From JBGSIC01 sp041751875 (GTDB lineage Bacteria; Bdellovibrionota; FAC87; UBA2466; JACKAF01): 64,000 nt of DNA. Position 1 is the first letter of the stretch, and every line of letters begins with the position of its first letter. Both the position numbers and the translations under genes were made by a program. The stretch spans positions 1 through 64,000 of the forward strand of contig JBGSIC010000004.1 in the NCBI GenBank assembly GCA_041751875.1, read 5' to 3'. The notes beneath the pieces were generated by a model, which was given only the letters and a program-made list of their open reading frames with translations, did no database searches and had not been told where the DNA came from. Shown one piece after another: positions 17,400 through 27,785 of the stretch.

Positions 17400-19480
17400 T
17401 ACTTACGCTTTACATCGCCTCGAGCAAAAATGGAGGCAACAAAGGTCAAGATATCCGTCGAGCAGATTTCACAGTACCCGTAGTTCTTGATCAATCGACT
17501 CTTTACGATGTCGATCTTTTCTTGGGTGCTTTGATCCACCACGTTGGAAACAAGACTGGTTAGCTTGATTGAATCTTTTTGGTCTTCAAACAGCTTCAGT
17601 TCCAGAGCTTTATGAAGGCGCTCATTGGTCTTGTAATCGAAGGGACGACCTTCCAAAGCCAAAGCACCGATGTAGTTCATCACCTCACGGCGGAAATCAT
17701 CTTTGCGGCTTTCCGGAATGTCGATCTTGTCTTCGATCGAGCGCATGAGTCTTTCATCAGGCTCTTCGTCTTGGCCGGTGTACTTGTTTTTCACGCGTTC
17801 GCGCTGAGTGTAGGCTTTGACGTTATCGATATAGTTGGAGCAAAGACGTGCCATGGCTTCTTCATCAGCCGAAATCGCTCGCTGCACTTCACTCTTAACG
17901 ATATCTTCGAACTCTTGCTTAACGACAGCAAGAAGCTCTCGGTAGTGCTTTTTGCGATCTTCCGAAGAGATAAGCGAATGGCTCTTTAAACCCGCTTCAA
18001 GTTCGTTCAAGACCATGAAGGGGTTAATACAACCCACATCGCCCGTCTTGGTATTCACCAAGGCGTTGGAGATCTTGTCCTGAATATAGCGAGGCGAAAT
18101 GCCTTCCATCGCTTCTCGCGTGGCTTCTTTACGAAGTTCGCGGACGTTGTCTTCCGTGAAACCAGCGAGCGTCTTGCCATTGTAGAGTTTGAGTTTCTGC
18201 AAGAGCGTAAGATTGGCCTTCTTCGGAATTTCCAACCGGGTCAGCACCGCCCACATGGACGCCATATCGATGGTGTGAGGCGCGATATGCTTGCCCTTAA
18301 TGGTGTTCGGATTGAAATCCTTGAGATAAATTTTAACTTCCTCACTGAGGCGCGTGATGTACGGCACATCCACCTTCACCGTACGATCGCGCAAGGCTTC
18401 CATAAACTCGTTGTTCTGAAGCTTTCGGTATTCCGGCTCGTTGGTGTGACCAATGATGACTTCGTCGATGTCGGTTTGCGCAAATTTCTTCGGCTTCACC
18501 TTGTGTTCCTGTGAAGCGCCCAAGAGGTCGTACAAGAACGCGACGTCGAGCTTGAGAACTTCAATGAACTCGATGATGCCGCGGTTAGCGACGTTAAATT
18601 CACCGTCAAAGTTGAAAGCGCGAGGATCGGAATCTGAACCATACTCGGCAATCTTACGGTAGTTGATATCACCTGTAAGCTCCGTGGAGTCCTGGTTCTT
18701 TTCGTCTTTGGGCTGGAACGTGCCAATACCTACTCGGCCCTTTTCTGAAAGGATAAGACGGGTAACACTCACGTGTTCAATCGCCTTGGTCCAGTCGCCT
18801 TTGTAGAGATCCAGAAGCTGCTCGAAAATATAGTTACAAGGAGGGCAAAGATCGCCGGTGATATTCACTCGGTGTTCGCCATCCTTACGTCCGCGGTTCA
18901 TCTCTTCCATGAACTTCTTGCGGTAATCAGGAGCAATGAGCTTCAAAGGTTCTTCGTGCATCGGGCAGGCGAACTCTTCGAGATTGCCCAAAAACTTCAC
19001 GGCTTCCTTCGAGCCATTAGCCTTCCAGTAAAAGGTATAAGCCGCCCCTTCATCCGTTTTGGAATAATGCTCTAGGCCCTTTTTCAAAAGGCGTACGATT
19101 GTGCTCTTGGAGCTACCGACCGGTCCGTGAAGCAAAATCACGCGCTTCTCTGGGCCGTAACCTTCGGCGGCAGCCCGAATGATGTTCACAAACTTCATGA
19201 GCTGAACATCCAAGCCAAAGACGGCATCTTTGCCGTTATCAAAGGGATCTTTAAAGTAGTTGTAGGAGATCACCTTCTTTTTGAAGTCGGTGTATTCCTC
19301 ACTGCCGTAGCTAATAATCAAATCGTGCAGGCGCTGAAATGCGTTTCGGGTGACCTCGGGCTTTCCGCGAACGATATCTACGTATGCTTGAAAGCCACCT
19401 TCCCAATGCGCTTGTTCGAACGCACTGAGATTCTGAAGTTCTCCAATGAAGTTTTTGATGTTCAAAGAGGACCCTGCCAT
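17399..19480 (-). CDS. prkA: PrkA family serine protein kinase/AAA+ protein
   Basis: A 693-residue PrkA (YeaG) protein: an AAA+ core with Walker [10 protein letters not shown] near residue 120 and a C-terminal kinase-like region. Family members phosphorylate proteins on Ser, or act as AAA+ proteases in some species. I choose the ATG at 19480 because GAAGGAG lies at ideal distance; the frame extends ten codons further. It leads the prkA-yeaH-spoVR stress operon, with a sigma-70 like promoter at 19568-19596. Confidence 0.95.
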   Translation of the reverse strand: MAGSSLNIKNFIGELQNLSAFEQAHWEGGFQAYVDIVRGKPEVTRNAFQRLHDLIISYGSEEYTDFKKKVISYNYFKDPFDNGKDAVFGLDVQLMKFVNIIRAAAEGYGPEKRVILLHGPVGSSKSTIVRLLKKGLEHYSKTDEGAAYTFYWKANGSKEAVKFLGNLEEFACPMHEEPLKLIAPDYRKKFMEEMNRGRKDGEHRVNITGDLCPPCNYIFEQLLDLYKGDWTKAIEHVSVTRLILSEKGRVGIGTFQPKDEKNQDSTELTGDINYRKIAEYGSDSDPRAFNFDGEFNVANRGIIEFIEVLKLDVAFLYDLLGASQEHKVKPKKFAQTDIDEVIIGHTNEPEYRKLQNNEFMEALRDRTVKVDVPYITRLSEEVKIYLKDFNPNTIKGKHIAPHTIDMASMWAVLTRLEIPKKANLTLLQKLKLYNGKTLAGFTEDNVRELRKEATREAMEGISPRYIQDKISNALVNTKTGDVGCINPFMVLNELEAGLKSHSLISSEDRKKHYRELLAVVKQEFEDIVKSEVQRAISADEEAMARLCSNYIDNVKAYTQRERVKNKYTGQDEEPDERLMRSIEDKIDIPESRKDDFRREVMNYIGALALEGRPFDYKTNERLHKALELKLFEDQKDSIKLTSLVSNVVDQSTQEKIDIVKSRLIKNYGYCEICSTDILTFVASIFARGDVKRK

Positions 19481-19567
19481 GAAATCTCCTTCAGATTTTG
19501 CTTGAGACATAGAAATCAGCGAAAGGAAGCCGGGGCGCTGGATTCTATGCCACCCTACCTTGCTTTC

Positions 19568-19596
19568 ATTATGAGGGGTTACAGCGAATTAGACAA
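19568..19596 (-). promoter_or_regulatory. Sigma-70 type promoter for prkA
   Basis: Minus strand TTGTCT and CATAAT with a 17-base spacer, about 90 bases before the prkA ATG. A nearby TGGCATAGAATCCAGC resembles a sigma-54 site but has the wrong spacing (11 bases between GG and GC). Confidence 0.45.
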
Positions 19597-19625
19597 TGGT
19601 TTTGAAAACTTGCAATGCAATCGGG

Positions 19626-19693
19626 TGTCATTGCGAACCCGCAACGCGGGTGAAGCAATCTCAATGGGATTGCTTCGCTTCGCTCGCAATGAC
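19626..19693. repeat. Palindromic repeat C (GTCATTGCGA type), copy 1
   Basis: A 68-bp palindrome with outer arms GTCATTGCGA/TCGCAATGAC and inner arms GAAGCAATC/GATTGCTTC. It lies just beyond the MTA/SAH deaminase stop. The same sequence family occurs at 33194-33303. Repeats of this type are common in many bacterial genomes. Confidence 0.85.
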
Positions 19694-19702
19694 AATCCGC
19701 TC

Positions 19703-21043
19703 CTAGAGCGGCTCATGACAATGCGCACCAAGATCGTCTTCTCGACCCGCTGCAATACGGGCACCCCACGAGCGGGCTTCTTCGATGAGAGCCTTTTCGT
19801 CCAGTGTGGTAAGCCGACGGTTTTCCATGAGTACCTTGCCTGCTACCACGGTATGCCGAACATCGGAACCCGATGCGGCGTAAACCACGTGAGAATAGGG
19901 ATCGTATAGAGGTGCCGCGTGAGGATGATTGAGATCCAGTGCGATGAGGTCGGCAGCCTTACCCACTTCGAGCGAACCCAACATGTCTTCTAGATGAAGA
20001 GCGCGCGCGCCTTCACGCGTGAGTAAACTCACGGCATCACAAGCTTTGAGTGCTCCCACGCCACTTTGGTAAGTTTGTAGCTTCGCCGCCGTATCAATTT
20101 CTTGGAATAGGTCGAGATTATTATTACTGGCCGAGCCGTCCGTCCCAATACTCACGGGAACACCCGCTTCGCGCAGTTCCTTTACGCGACAGATCTGCGT
20201 GGCCAGCTTCATATTCGATTCCGGGTTGTGCACCACACCCGCACGGTACTTGCCCATGAGTTTGCGATCTTCATCAGACAACACGGCTCCGTGTGCTGAG
20301 ATAGTAGGAAGTTCAAAAAGTCCCAACGATTCACAGTAAGCAGGAGGACTCATGCCGGTTTGCTCTCGGCACTCGCGCACTTCTCTTTCCGTTTCAGAGA
20401 GATGCAGATGCATCCGCAAACCACGCTTTTCGGCAAACCCAATCAGAGTACGCCAGGTTTTCTCCGTGACCCCGTAAACGGAGTGCGGCGCAATGGCGGG
20501 AATCACAAGCGGGTAACCCGATACCGCTTCGAGGTAGGCATCAAAATCGCGCAGCAGGTTCGAGGAGTCTTGCACCTGGCTAATCTCCACGACTGTCTGT
20601 CCTAAGATACCCCGCATGCCAACTTCATGAACCGCTCGCGCGGCCGCTTCTTCAAAGTAGTACATGTCGTTTAACGTGGTCGTGCCACTTTTGATCATCT
20701 CTGCACAAGCGAGTTTCGCCCCGAAATAAACAAACTCAGGGGTGCCCCATTTACGTTCCGCGGGGAAAATGACTTTGGTGAGCCAATCATGAACCGGCAA
20801 ATCTTCGGTCATGCCACGAAGAAGAGTCATCCCGATGTGGGTGTGACCGTTAACCAGCCCCGGAAGCACCAAGGTGTGAGTGGCATCGAGAACCTGAGCC
20901 CCCGCGGGAGCCTTAAAGTCCTTCTGTGATTTGATCTCGAAAATCTTTCCCGCGCGAATTCCAATCACCGCGTCTTTCACGATGTCCCAATTTGAGTTCA
21001 TCGTCACCGCAAGCCCACCGACAATGTACAGTTCCTGACTCAT
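19703..21043 (-). CDS. mtaD: 5-methylthioadenosine/S-adenosylhomocysteine deaminase-type amidohydrolase
   Basis: A 446-residue metal-dependent amidohydrolase of the MTA/SAH deaminase group. Visible metal ligands are HTHIGM, HLHLSETE, the His in ISAHGAVL, and the Asp in IGTDGSASNN, which is the group's signature. It would deaminate methylthioadenosine, S-adenosylhomocysteine or adenosine in the cytoplasm; exact substrate cannot be read from sequence. It overlaps cdd by four bases and ends the deoA-punA-cdd operon, giving a coherent nucleoside salvage role. Confidence 0.88.
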   Translation of the reverse strand: MSQELYIVGGLAVTMNSNWDIVKDAVIGIRAGKIFEIKSQKDFKAPAGAQVLDATHTLVLPGLVNGHTHIGMTLLRGMTEDLPVHDWLTKVIFPAERKWGTPEFVYFGAKLACAEMIKSGTTTLNDMYYFEEAAARAVHEVGMRGILGQTVVEISQVQDSSNLLRDFDAYLEAVSGYPLVIPAIAPHSVYGVTEKTWRTLIGFAEKRGLRMHLHLSETEREVRECREQTGMSPPAYCESLGLFELPTISAHGAVLSDEDRKLMGKYRAGVVHNPESNMKLATQICRVKELREAGVPVSIGTDGSASNNNLDLFQEIDTAAKLQTYQSGVGALKACDAVSLLTREGARALHLEDMLGSLEVGKAADLIALDLNHPHAAPLYDPYSHVVYAASGSDVRHTVVAGKVLMENRRLTTLDEKALIEEARSWGARIAAGREDDLGAHCHEPL

Positions 21044-21477
21044 TTCCCCACGTGCTCCCGCATGAAACTCCCCGGCAAAAGTTCACTCAATCTGGTTTCC
21101 AACCACTTCTGCGTGGAAAGTTGAACCGCTAGCACTTTGGTCGTCCCACCAAACTCATACAAATACTGACGACAAAATCCGCAGGGAAAGATGGCTTCGG
21201 GGGCTTCGGTTACCACCGCGACCCGTTCCGGCTTTTGGCAACCGCCGCTTACCATTTTGCCTATCGCCACCATTTCGGCGTGCAAGGAATTGTTGTACCC
21301 CACGGTTTCGATGTTACACCCTTCATAAGTTTTTCCATCGGCTCCGAGAATGGAAACACCCACATTGAAATTCGAGTAAGGAGCGTACGCACGCTGTCGG
21401 ATGGCGATGGCTTTTTCCACAAGTGATTTCCACGTGGCATCAAGCGTTTCGAAACCTTGTCCTTGCTTCACCTGCAT
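21040..21477 (-). CDS. cdd: Cytidine deaminase
   Basis: A 145-residue zinc deaminase converting (deoxy)cytidine to (deoxy)uridine. The zinc site is HAEMVAI plus PCGFCRQ. It starts at the ATG at 21477, one base overlapping the stop of the purine nucleoside phosphorylase gene, and its own stop overlaps the next start (ATGA). The homotetramer-type length fits. Confidence 0.94.
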   Translation of the reverse strand: MQVKQGQGFETLDATWKSLVEKAIAIRQRAYAPYSNFNVGVSILGADGKTYEGCNIETVGYNNSLHAEMVAIGKMVSGGCQKPERVAVVTEAPEAIFPCGFCRQYLYEFGGTTKVLAVQLSTQKWLETRLSELLPGSFMREHVGK

Positions 21478-22304
21478 CAGATGCTCACCGCCTTTACAAA
21501 CTCTTTAACCAAATCGGCAAATCCTTTGTGGCCGCCCTTCGCAATCTCCAAAACTTCATCGTGTACGAGCGGTTTATTACCAACGCCAGCCGCTAGGTTG
21601 GTCACACAAGAAATACCTAAAATCTTTTTCCCCATGTGATTAAGTGCAATCACTTCCGGAACGGTGGACATCCCCACGACATCGGCCCCTAGAGTGCGAT
21701 ACGCTCTGATTTCTGCGGGAGTCTCATAAGAGGGTCCATGAATTCCCAGGTAAACCCCTTCACGCATTTTCACGCCAACCTTTTTTGCACAAGAAAGAAG
21801 AAGGGTTCGCAACGCCGGAGAATAAGCTGTCGACATGTCAGGGAACCGATCGCCCAACTCCTGCACGTTTGCGCCTTCCAAGGGATTTGCCCCCATCATA
21901 TTGATATGATCAGTAAGAAGTACGAGATCGCTGGGAACCATGTCCGCATGCAGGCCGCCCGCCGCGTTGGTAACAATAAATGTTTCCGCTCCCGACCACG
22001 CGAACGCCCGATAGGGAAACACGACATCTTGCATGCTGTAACCTTCATAAAAATGAAGGCGCCCTTGCATGCACGCCACACGGACCCCACCCAACTTCCC
22101 AATAACCAATTTTCCCTCATGCCCAATCACCGTGGAAGGTTTCATGAAAGGAATATCCCGGTAAGGAATTTCGACTTCCTTCTCCAAATCCGCCAGGACG
22201 TTGCTCAAGCCACTTCCTAGAACAATACAAATTTTTGGAAAGCTTCCGCACTTTCGAAGCAAAACGCTTTTCGTTTCATTTAGGTTGGCAATCAGTTGAT
22301 TCAT
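21477..22304 (-). CDS. punA: Purine nucleoside phosphorylase
   Basis: A trimeric-type PNP (275 residues) that splits inosine and guanosine with phosphate. The phosphate and base site motifs are clear: LGSGLS, GHEGKLV, NAAGGL and HGPSYETPAEIR, with the specificity Asn in CVTNLAAG. The ATG at 22304 overlaps the deoA stop (ATGA), so I prefer it to a longer frame that starts inside deoA. Confidence 0.95.
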   Translation of the reverse strand: MNQLIANLNETKSVLLRKCGSFPKICIVLGSGLSNVLADLEKEVEIPYRDIPFMKPSTVIGHEGKLVIGKLGGVRVACMQGRLHFYEGYSMQDVVFPYRAFAWSGAETFIVTNAAGGLHADMVPSDLVLLTDHINMMGANPLEGANVQELGDRFPDMSTAYSPALRTLLLSCAKKVGVKMREGVYLGIHGPSYETPAEIRAYRTLGADVVGMSTVPEVIALNHMGKKILGISCVTNLAAGVGNKPLVHDEVLEIAKGGHKGFADLVKEFVKAVSI

Positions 22305-23629
22305 GTCAGCGTTTCTCCCACCCAGCATGTTTTCTCTACCGGGGTCGGGCTAATCACGTAAAGATCGCCTGGCCGTTCGGCTTTCTTTCCCTGACTTGAG
22401 GCATGCACACGCATCAGCTCTTCCCCTTTTTGGACCGGATCGCCCACTTTCTTTCTCAAAATCGCGCCGACCGAAAAGTCGATCTTATCGTCGACTTTAG
22501 ACCGTCCTCCGCCGAGGGCTCCCAGATATTCACCGAGCAATCTCGGTTGGATTCTTTCGACGTACCCAGTTGCGGGCGACTCTAGCACAGAAACTAGGGT
22601 GCTGGAGGCCACTTTGCCCACCCCTTTTTCCCAAGTGTTGAAGTCCCCACCCTGGGCCTCAAACATCTCACGAAAAATCGCATTTACGCCTGAGGCTTTG
22701 AGTTCTTCTTCACAGGCCGAACGCGCTTCGGCGGAAGAAACCTTTCCCCTACCCGCCAACTGCACCATTGCCGAACCTAAGGCGAGTACGACCGCGTGCA
22801 TCCCCTCTTCCCGGTTGTCGCCCTGTAGATAGCGGTAGCACTCTTCGACTTCGAGTTGGTGTCCCACTGACCAACCCATTGGTTCTTGCATACTCGTTAG
22901 GATGCCTTGGGCTTGGACACCGCAGCGCTTAGCGACCCCTACAAGCGCTTTGCCCAAGACTTTTGCTTTCTCGGCGGTATCCATAAAGGCTCCCGCTCCC
23001 CATTTCAGATCTAAAACGAGACCGTCCAAACTTTCCGAAAGCTTCTTGCTCATGATGCTCGATACAATCAAAGGAATACTTTCGACTGTTCCCGTCGTAT
23101 CGCGCAGAGCATAGAGACGTCTATCGGCGGGAGCCAGGTCCTTGGTTTGGCCCATCATGAAGTAGCCATTTTTTTCCAAAAGCGGCAGCGCCTTGTCGAG
23201 CTCAATACGGGGAGAAAAGCCCGAAACCGTTTCCAATTTGTCGAGCGTCCCACCGGTATGCCCCAGCCCTCTCCCTGAGATCATGGGAATTTTCACCTGC
23301 CCCTTCCCGTAAAGCCGTTCGCAAGCGGCTGTTACCAGAGGCACTAAAATCAGTGAGGTCTTATCGCCCACGCCGCCCGTGCTGTGCTTGTCCACCCAGA
23401 AGCCCTCGCGGTGGGGACGCGGCAGGCTCACCCCCGACTTCCACATAAGCTCCGTCAGCACTTGAGTTTCCTCTTCCGAGAGCCCCTTAAAGTAGACCGC
23501 CATCAGCCAGGCTGCGACCTGGTAGTCGGGAATGGAATCACGCACGAATCCCTCGATAAGGAAGGTGAGTTCTTCCCGGGAGAGTGGCTTACCTGCCCGA
23601 GTCTTTAATATGAGGTGATGAGCTCGCAT
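22301..23629 (-). CDS. deoA: Thymidine/pyrimidine-nucleoside phosphorylase
   Basis: A 442-residue phosphorylase releasing thymine or uracil and (deoxy)ribose-1-phosphate. The phosphate site KHSTGGVGDKTS lies near residue 81 and the dimer/active-site run SGRGLGHTGGTLDKLE near 118. It is the first gene of deoA-punA-cdd-mtaD, all tightly overlapped. A weak promoter candidate (TTGACG, 18 bases, TACTTC) lies at 23653-23682. Confidence 0.95.
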   Translation of the reverse strand: MRAHHLILKTRAGKPLSREELTFLIEGFVRDSIPDYQVAAWLMAVYFKGLSEEETQVLTELMWKSGVSLPRPHREGFWVDKHSTGGVGDKTSLILVPLVTAACERLYGKGQVKIPMISGRGLGHTGGTLDKLETVSGFSPRIELDKALPLLEKNGYFMMGQTKDLAPADRRLYALRDTTGTVESIPLIVSSIMSKKLSESLDGLVLDLKWGAGAFMDTAEKAKVLGKALVGVAKRCGVQAQGILTSMQEPMGWSVGHQLEVEECYRYLQGDNREEGMHAVVLALGSAMVQLAGRGKVSSAEARSACEEELKASGVNAIFREMFEAQGGDFNTWEKGVGKVASSTLVSVLESPATGYVERIQPRLLGEYLGALGGGRSKVDDKIDFSVGAILRKKVGDPVQKGEELMRVHASSQGKKAERPGDLYVISPTPVEKTCWVGETLT

Positions 23630-23725
23630 CGTTACAATATAGACGTGGCTCGGAAGTACACGGGGGGTGGGCTAACCGTCAATCCCAGGATAGCCAGGAT
23701 CTCTCTGAGTAGAGAAGCGAAGAAT

Positions 23726-24385
23726 TTACTTGAGCGAGACGGATCCGAAAACACCAGAGACGATGGTAAAGCCGAGCTGTCCCCAGGAACATTGGGGCAA
23801 ACACCCGATCTGTAAAGCTTTTTCCCAAATTCCTTGAACGTAACTGGCTCCCGCGTTCAGAAAAATGCGAGGCCGTCCCTCGTTCAAACGCAGACTAGTT
23901 GAGCTTTCGAAATAGAGGGACAATTGATCTAGTCCTCCGGCACCGAGGAAGCTCATTTGCTTGCCATCCCCGTCCAAAATCAGACTATAGCCGTCACCCA
24001 TGGCTCCGTAGAGGACAACTTTTTCTATGTTGGTTAAGCGGCTCACATTCAGCCTCGTTCCTTTGATGGTGTTCACGGCAGAATAGTCAAAGCTAATCGT
24101 TTCGTGAATCTCTGTGCTTGCCGACTTTTTGCCAACCTCTCCCGAGCCCCATATGGAAATAGAGTCAAGATAGAACTCAGTTCCCCACTGGAACTCAGGC
24201 GAAAGCTCAATTTCGATTGTAGCGTTGTCAAACTCGATAACCGACGCCCGGAGGCTATGTAATGAAGATGAAGTAAAAGCGCTTTGGGTCGGACTTGCAT
24301 ATGACCCGGACAACTCGCCGGTGAAATCACTACAAGCCGAGATCGCAAGCACAAGTAGGCTTGGAACAAAAAACGTACTACGCAT
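23726..24385 (-). CDS. Lipoprotein of unknown function
   Basis: A 219-residue product with signal peptide and lipobox (ISAC, Cys near residue 18). The rest is Ser- and beta-rich, with no motif I recognise; segments such as FDNATIEIELSPEFQWGTEF suggest a carbohydrate-binding-like or jelly-roll beta fold, which is only an impression. It is divergent from the acylphosphatase gene, and the gap between them is AT-rich. Confidence 0.65.
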   Translation of the reverse strand: MRSTFFVPSLLVLAISACSDFTGELSGSYASPTQSAFTSSSLHSLRASVIEFDNATIEIELSPEFQWGTEFYLDSISIWGSGEVGKKSASTEIHETISFDYSAVNTIKGTRLNVSRLTNIEKVVLYGAMGDGYSLILDGDGKQMSFLGAGGLDQLSLYFESSTSLRLNEGRPRIFLNAGASYVQGIWEKALQIGCLPQCSWGQLGFTIVSGVFGSVSLK

Positions 24386-24557
24386 GCCCTTATTTTACCG
24401 AAACGGAGCCTCTCTAACAACTTAACCGCAACATAAGTTGCTGTTATTAATATAATTTTAATTAACCTCTTCACAGTTGGTGTCTAAGAAAATGCCGTCG
24501 GAGCAGCCATGATCCTCGCCATTGCACAGCACACCAAAGCGGGGTTATTCCATTTGC

Positions 24558-24839
24558 ATGCAATCCATTACTCGCTACTGGCGGATCTCTGGGAAGGTTC
24601 AAGGCGTGGGATTTCGCTATCACACCCAAATCAAAGCAAATGAACTGAAGCTAGTGGGATGGGTCCGCAATACAGAGGATGGAGCCGTTGAAGTGGCAGT
24701 CTGCGGGCCTACCATGCAGGTAGAAACTTTCCGTGCGTGGTGCGAACAAGGGCCCCCGAGTGCCGCGGTTTCTCAGGTCGAGGAACAACCGGGCCCTCCA
24801 ATTTCCTCTCCGGGTTCCACATTTCAAATTAAACGCTAA
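24558..24839 (+). CDS. acyP: Acylphosphatase
   Basis: A 93-residue cytoplasmic enzyme hydrolysing acyl phosphates. The signature [11 protein letters not shown] (catalytic Arg) and the Asn-containing [10 protein letters not shown] are present. The ATG at 24558 gives the usual length; a TTG 36 bases upstream would add residues not seen in the family. It converges closely on the gene at 24849. Confidence 0.93.
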   Translation: MQSITRYWRISGKVQGVGFRYHTQIKANELKLVGWVRNTEDGAVEVAVCGPTMQVETFRAWCEQGPPSAAVSQVEEQPGPPISSPGSTFQIKR

Positions 24840-24848
24840 CGCCAACAC

Positions 24849-25550
24849 TTAAGAAGCCGCGTTTAACTCGCGCAAACATTCAAGCTGGCGACTCGCTTCA
24901 AGCTCTTTTTCCACGTCAAACTTGCCCCTGTAAAAGTGCTTAAAGTAACGAATGGAAATTTCGTTGAATTCCATGGGTAAAACTCCCGACGTAAGTACGA
25001 ATTGTGAATTCCTCCCCAACTGTATCTTCGCTGCCTCGACTCTGGGGTAAAACCCCACCTTCAGCTCGAAACGTAACCCATTCGATAAACTAGCTCTGAG
25101 ATCCTTCCTAGTCAGACGCGAATAGATTTTACGAATATTGACTGCTCCCTCGTTGTAATTAAAAAGAATCGCCCCGACCGTTTTCCCCGGATTGAGCTCA
25201 GTCAATGCCGTATGACTCATGAAATACGTTCCCGGCTGTTTTACTTGCTCTCCCCGTATCTGAGCCGCCGCGATGGCATTCTCGAATCCTTCTCGAATTT
25301 GCTGCCAAGTGCCTGGTTGCTGCTTCCGCCCTTCCCCTTGCATCCCTTGAAGGCTACCCACCCAGCGAATTTCATAAAAAAAATCTTCTACTTCTCTCAC
25401 AGTCCAAGAGTCGAAAAGATCGTGCGCTCTCTGGGGACCAAGCACCTGCTGGCAGATGCCGTAGAAGTTATTAATCTTCCCCAAGTTTGAAGGAAGCGCA
25501 TAAGCGTGAAGAGACAAGAGCACGCCGGCCGCGCACAAGAGTTTCGGCAT
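24849..25550 (-). CDS. Secreted/periplasmic protein of unknown function
   Basis: A 233-residue protein with a clear signal peptide (MPKLLCAAGVLLSLHAYA, cleavage after about residue 18). I do not recognise the mature part; it is mixed alpha/beta with EVEDFFYEIRW and an ordered C-terminus ending in a Glu-rich helix. The ATG at 25550 avoids overlap with the upstream peptidase gene. It follows the S46 peptidase by 28 bases on the same strand and is likely cotranscribed. Confidence 0.7.
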   Translation of the reverse strand: MPKLLCAAGVLLSLHAYALPSNLGKINNFYGICQQVLGPQRAHDLFDSWTVREVEDFFYEIRWVGSLQGMQGEGRKQQPGTWQQIREGFENAIAAAQIRGEQVKQPGTYFMSHTALTELNPGKTVGAILFNYNEGAVNIRKIYSRLTRKDLRASLSNGLRFELKVGFYPRVEAAKIQLGRNSQFVLTSGVLPMEFNEISIRYFKHFYRGKFDVEKELEASRQLECLRELNAAS

Positions 25551-25578
25551 AAAAAGCTTCACCAATTTCTGAAGATAC

Positions 25579-27702
25579 TTAAGGCTTAAGCGGAACGACC
25601 ACACCCAATGACTTCAAAAGGTCATCGGCGCCGTAAATGGTACGAAGAATTTCGGTCATCCCGCGCACATCCACCGCAACGGTTCGGTTCTGCTCTCCGT
25701 TAAATCGGTACTCGCTATCAAACGAGTAACGGTTTCCATCGAAGACCAATCCAATAAGTTCCAGATTCCGGTCAACCATCGGACTTCCCGAATTACCACC
25801 AGTAATGTCGTTTGTGGTCGTCAAATTGAACGGTACATCAGCAAGTACGGCCTTCTTGCTCAACCATGACTGGGGCAACGCAAAGTCCTTGTTACCCGGC
25901 TGTGCGGCTGCGTGAGGGAAAATTCCTTGTGTCGTAGTGAAGGGCTCGATGTACTGCCCTTCCTGCTCAAAGCCTTCCACTTTGCCGAACGAAAAACGCA
26001 AGCTAAAGGTAGCGTCGGGATAGTGCGTCTTGGTGGTATCCGCCAAATGACGTTTACCCAACAATACGCGGCCCTCTGCCTTGTAAGCTTCCACATCTTC
26101 TTCGTATTGCTTACGAAGCTGGCGGGAATAGGGATCAACTAAGATGGCAAGCTGAACAAAACTGTCGCTTTCATTCTTGAGATCTTCCAAACTCAAAGCC
26201 GCAAGGCGTTTGCGTTCTTCCACTTGGTTGAGTTTACTACCCGCAACAAGTTCTTCGGCTTTCTCGACCGGCGTTTTTCCGCCCAGTACAGCCTGCACGT
26301 TCACATTGTTGGCACCGAGGTTTGCCACCAGCGTTTCCAGCCCCTTCGTCAACGTGAACTTTTCCATTTCCGGATAGATTTCCGCTTCCGAGAAGAGCTC
26401 AAGCTCTAGCGAAGCGCGACGAGAATCCTGGTACTCACGCAGGCGCTGCGCATCGGGTTTTTGGTCCTCTTGCTTCATGCGCAAAATATGACGAGCTGCC
26501 ATGAAATACTTCCCGCTGTACCCACCAAAGGCTTGTGTCCAAGTGCTCAAAACACGATCTTCACGGAAGTTCTCAAACAGCCGGTAGGTCTCAAGCATTT
26601 GCTCCTGGGTTTTCAAGCCCTGGGAGATCTGGTCAAGAGCCTTTTTAAGGGGTTGCCCTGGGACGTTTTGGTCCGCTGCCAACTCAGCAGCTTCTTCCTT
26701 CTTTTTGTCGTCAATAAAGCTGCTCTGAAGGAAAGGCTCGAAACCCTTGTAGACTTTCAAACTGTTCTCAAAACTAAACTTGTACGGCTGGATCTGGCGT
26801 TTCTGTTCGTCCCCACGCTGAGCGTATTCTTCAGCATCCTGGATAAACTTCTCAAGGAGCTTAATTGTTTTCGCCACCGCGATATCTCTTTCGTAAACCA
26901 GTTCGGTAACGGTTAGGTGACGAGACGTTCCGCCCGGATGACCTGAAACAATCGTCAAATCGCCCTTCTGGGTTCCTGTGGAGGACCACTTCAAATAGTG
27001 CTTCGGTTGATAGGGTTGGTTGTTCTCGTAAACACGCAGAAGTGTCATGTCGAGGTTGTACCGAGGAAACTCAAAGTTATCTTTGTCCCCACCGAAGAAA
27101 CCGATCACGTTCTCTGGGGCGAAGACCACACGAACGTCGGTAAATTTCTTGTAACGGTAGAGATGATAGCGAGCGCCATCGAAGAAGGCCATCACGTCGC
27201 CACGCAACTTCGTTTTTGCCAAACAATCGGCTTCAATCTCCGCAATCTTAATCTGACGCGCTTTGAAATTGTCAGAGGCACTTGCCGTGGGCTGTACAAC
27301 CGATTCCACGTCGGCTGTGACGTCTTGAATGGAATCCAAAACATTTAATTCAAGACTGGGAACTTTAAGCTCCACACGTTTTCCGTTCTCAACTTTATTA
27401 AAGCCTTCTTCAACATAGTTATTATTCTTATCTGAAAGCTGATCCAGCGCGTCGAGTGCAACGTGATGATTGGTGAGAACCAAACCATCGGGAGAAACAA
27501 ACGAGCCGGAGCCTCCGTTGTTCAATCGAACCGATGCCCCTTTGAGTTTTTCAATTTTTTCGGGAGTGAGTTCAAAACTGTATTCCTGCATGAGGATCTG
27601 ATTAGGCGGCATTTCATAAAGCCACATGCCTTCATCAGCAAAAGACGGAGAGTTATTTATAGACATAATGATGAGCCCCACCAAAGGTACGAATGCGCGC
27701 AT
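25579..27702 (-). CDS. S46 family dipeptidyl-peptidase (DPP7/DPP11 type)
   Basis: A 707-residue exported serine peptidase. After a signal peptide, the mature protein begins DEGMWLYEM, typical of S46. The catalytic His lies in LTNHHVA and the Ser in GGNSGSP near the C-terminus. S46 enzymes release N-terminal dipeptides in the periplasm. The residue after GLVFD is Gly, which in known enzymes goes with DPP7-type hydrophobic rather than DPP11-type acidic preference; I hold this loosely. GGAGG precedes the ATG at 27702. Confidence 0.92.
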   Translation of the reverse strand: MRAFVPLVGLIIMSINNSPSFADEGMWLYEMPPNQILMQEYSFELTPEKIEKLKGASVRLNNGGSGSFVSPDGLVLTNHHVALDALDQLSDKNNNYVEEGFNKVENGKRVELKVPSLELNVLDSIQDVTADVESVVQPTASASDNFKARQIKIAEIEADCLAKTKLRGDVMAFFDGARYHLYRYKKFTDVRVVFAPENVIGFFGGDKDNFEFPRYNLDMTLLRVYENNQPYQPKHYLKWSSTGTQKGDLTIVSGHPGGTSRHLTVTELVYERDIAVAKTIKLLEKFIQDAEEYAQRGDEQKRQIQPYKFSFENSLKVYKGFEPFLQSSFIDDKKKEEAAELAADQNVPGQPLKKALDQISQGLKTQEQMLETYRLFENFREDRVLSTWTQAFGGYSGKYFMAARHILRMKQEDQKPDAQRLREYQDSRRASLELELFSEAEIYPEMEKFTLTKGLETLVANLGANNVNVQAVLGGKTPVEKAEELVAGSKLNQVEERKRLAALSLEDLKNESDSFVQLAILVDPYSRQLRKQYEEDVEAYKAEGRVLLGKRHLADTTKTHYPDATFSLRFSFGKVEGFEQEGQYIEPFTTTQGIFPHAAAQPGNKDFALPQSWLSKKAVLADVPFNLTTTNDITGGNSGSPMVDRNLELIGLVFDGNRYSFDSEYRFNGEQNRTVAVDVRGMTEILRTIYGADDLLKSLGVVVPLKP

Positions 27703-27785
27703 GAATCCTCCATTTGGAAATCCGCGCGAGAATACCATAAAAGTAGCGCAGAGCGTAAGAACAGGAAATCAATTAATGATTTTGA

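Noticed and set aside
19535..19555. Sigma-54-like site before prkA on the minus strand
   Set aside because: There are 11 bases between GG and GC, one too many; a sigma-70 type site nearby is a better explanation.
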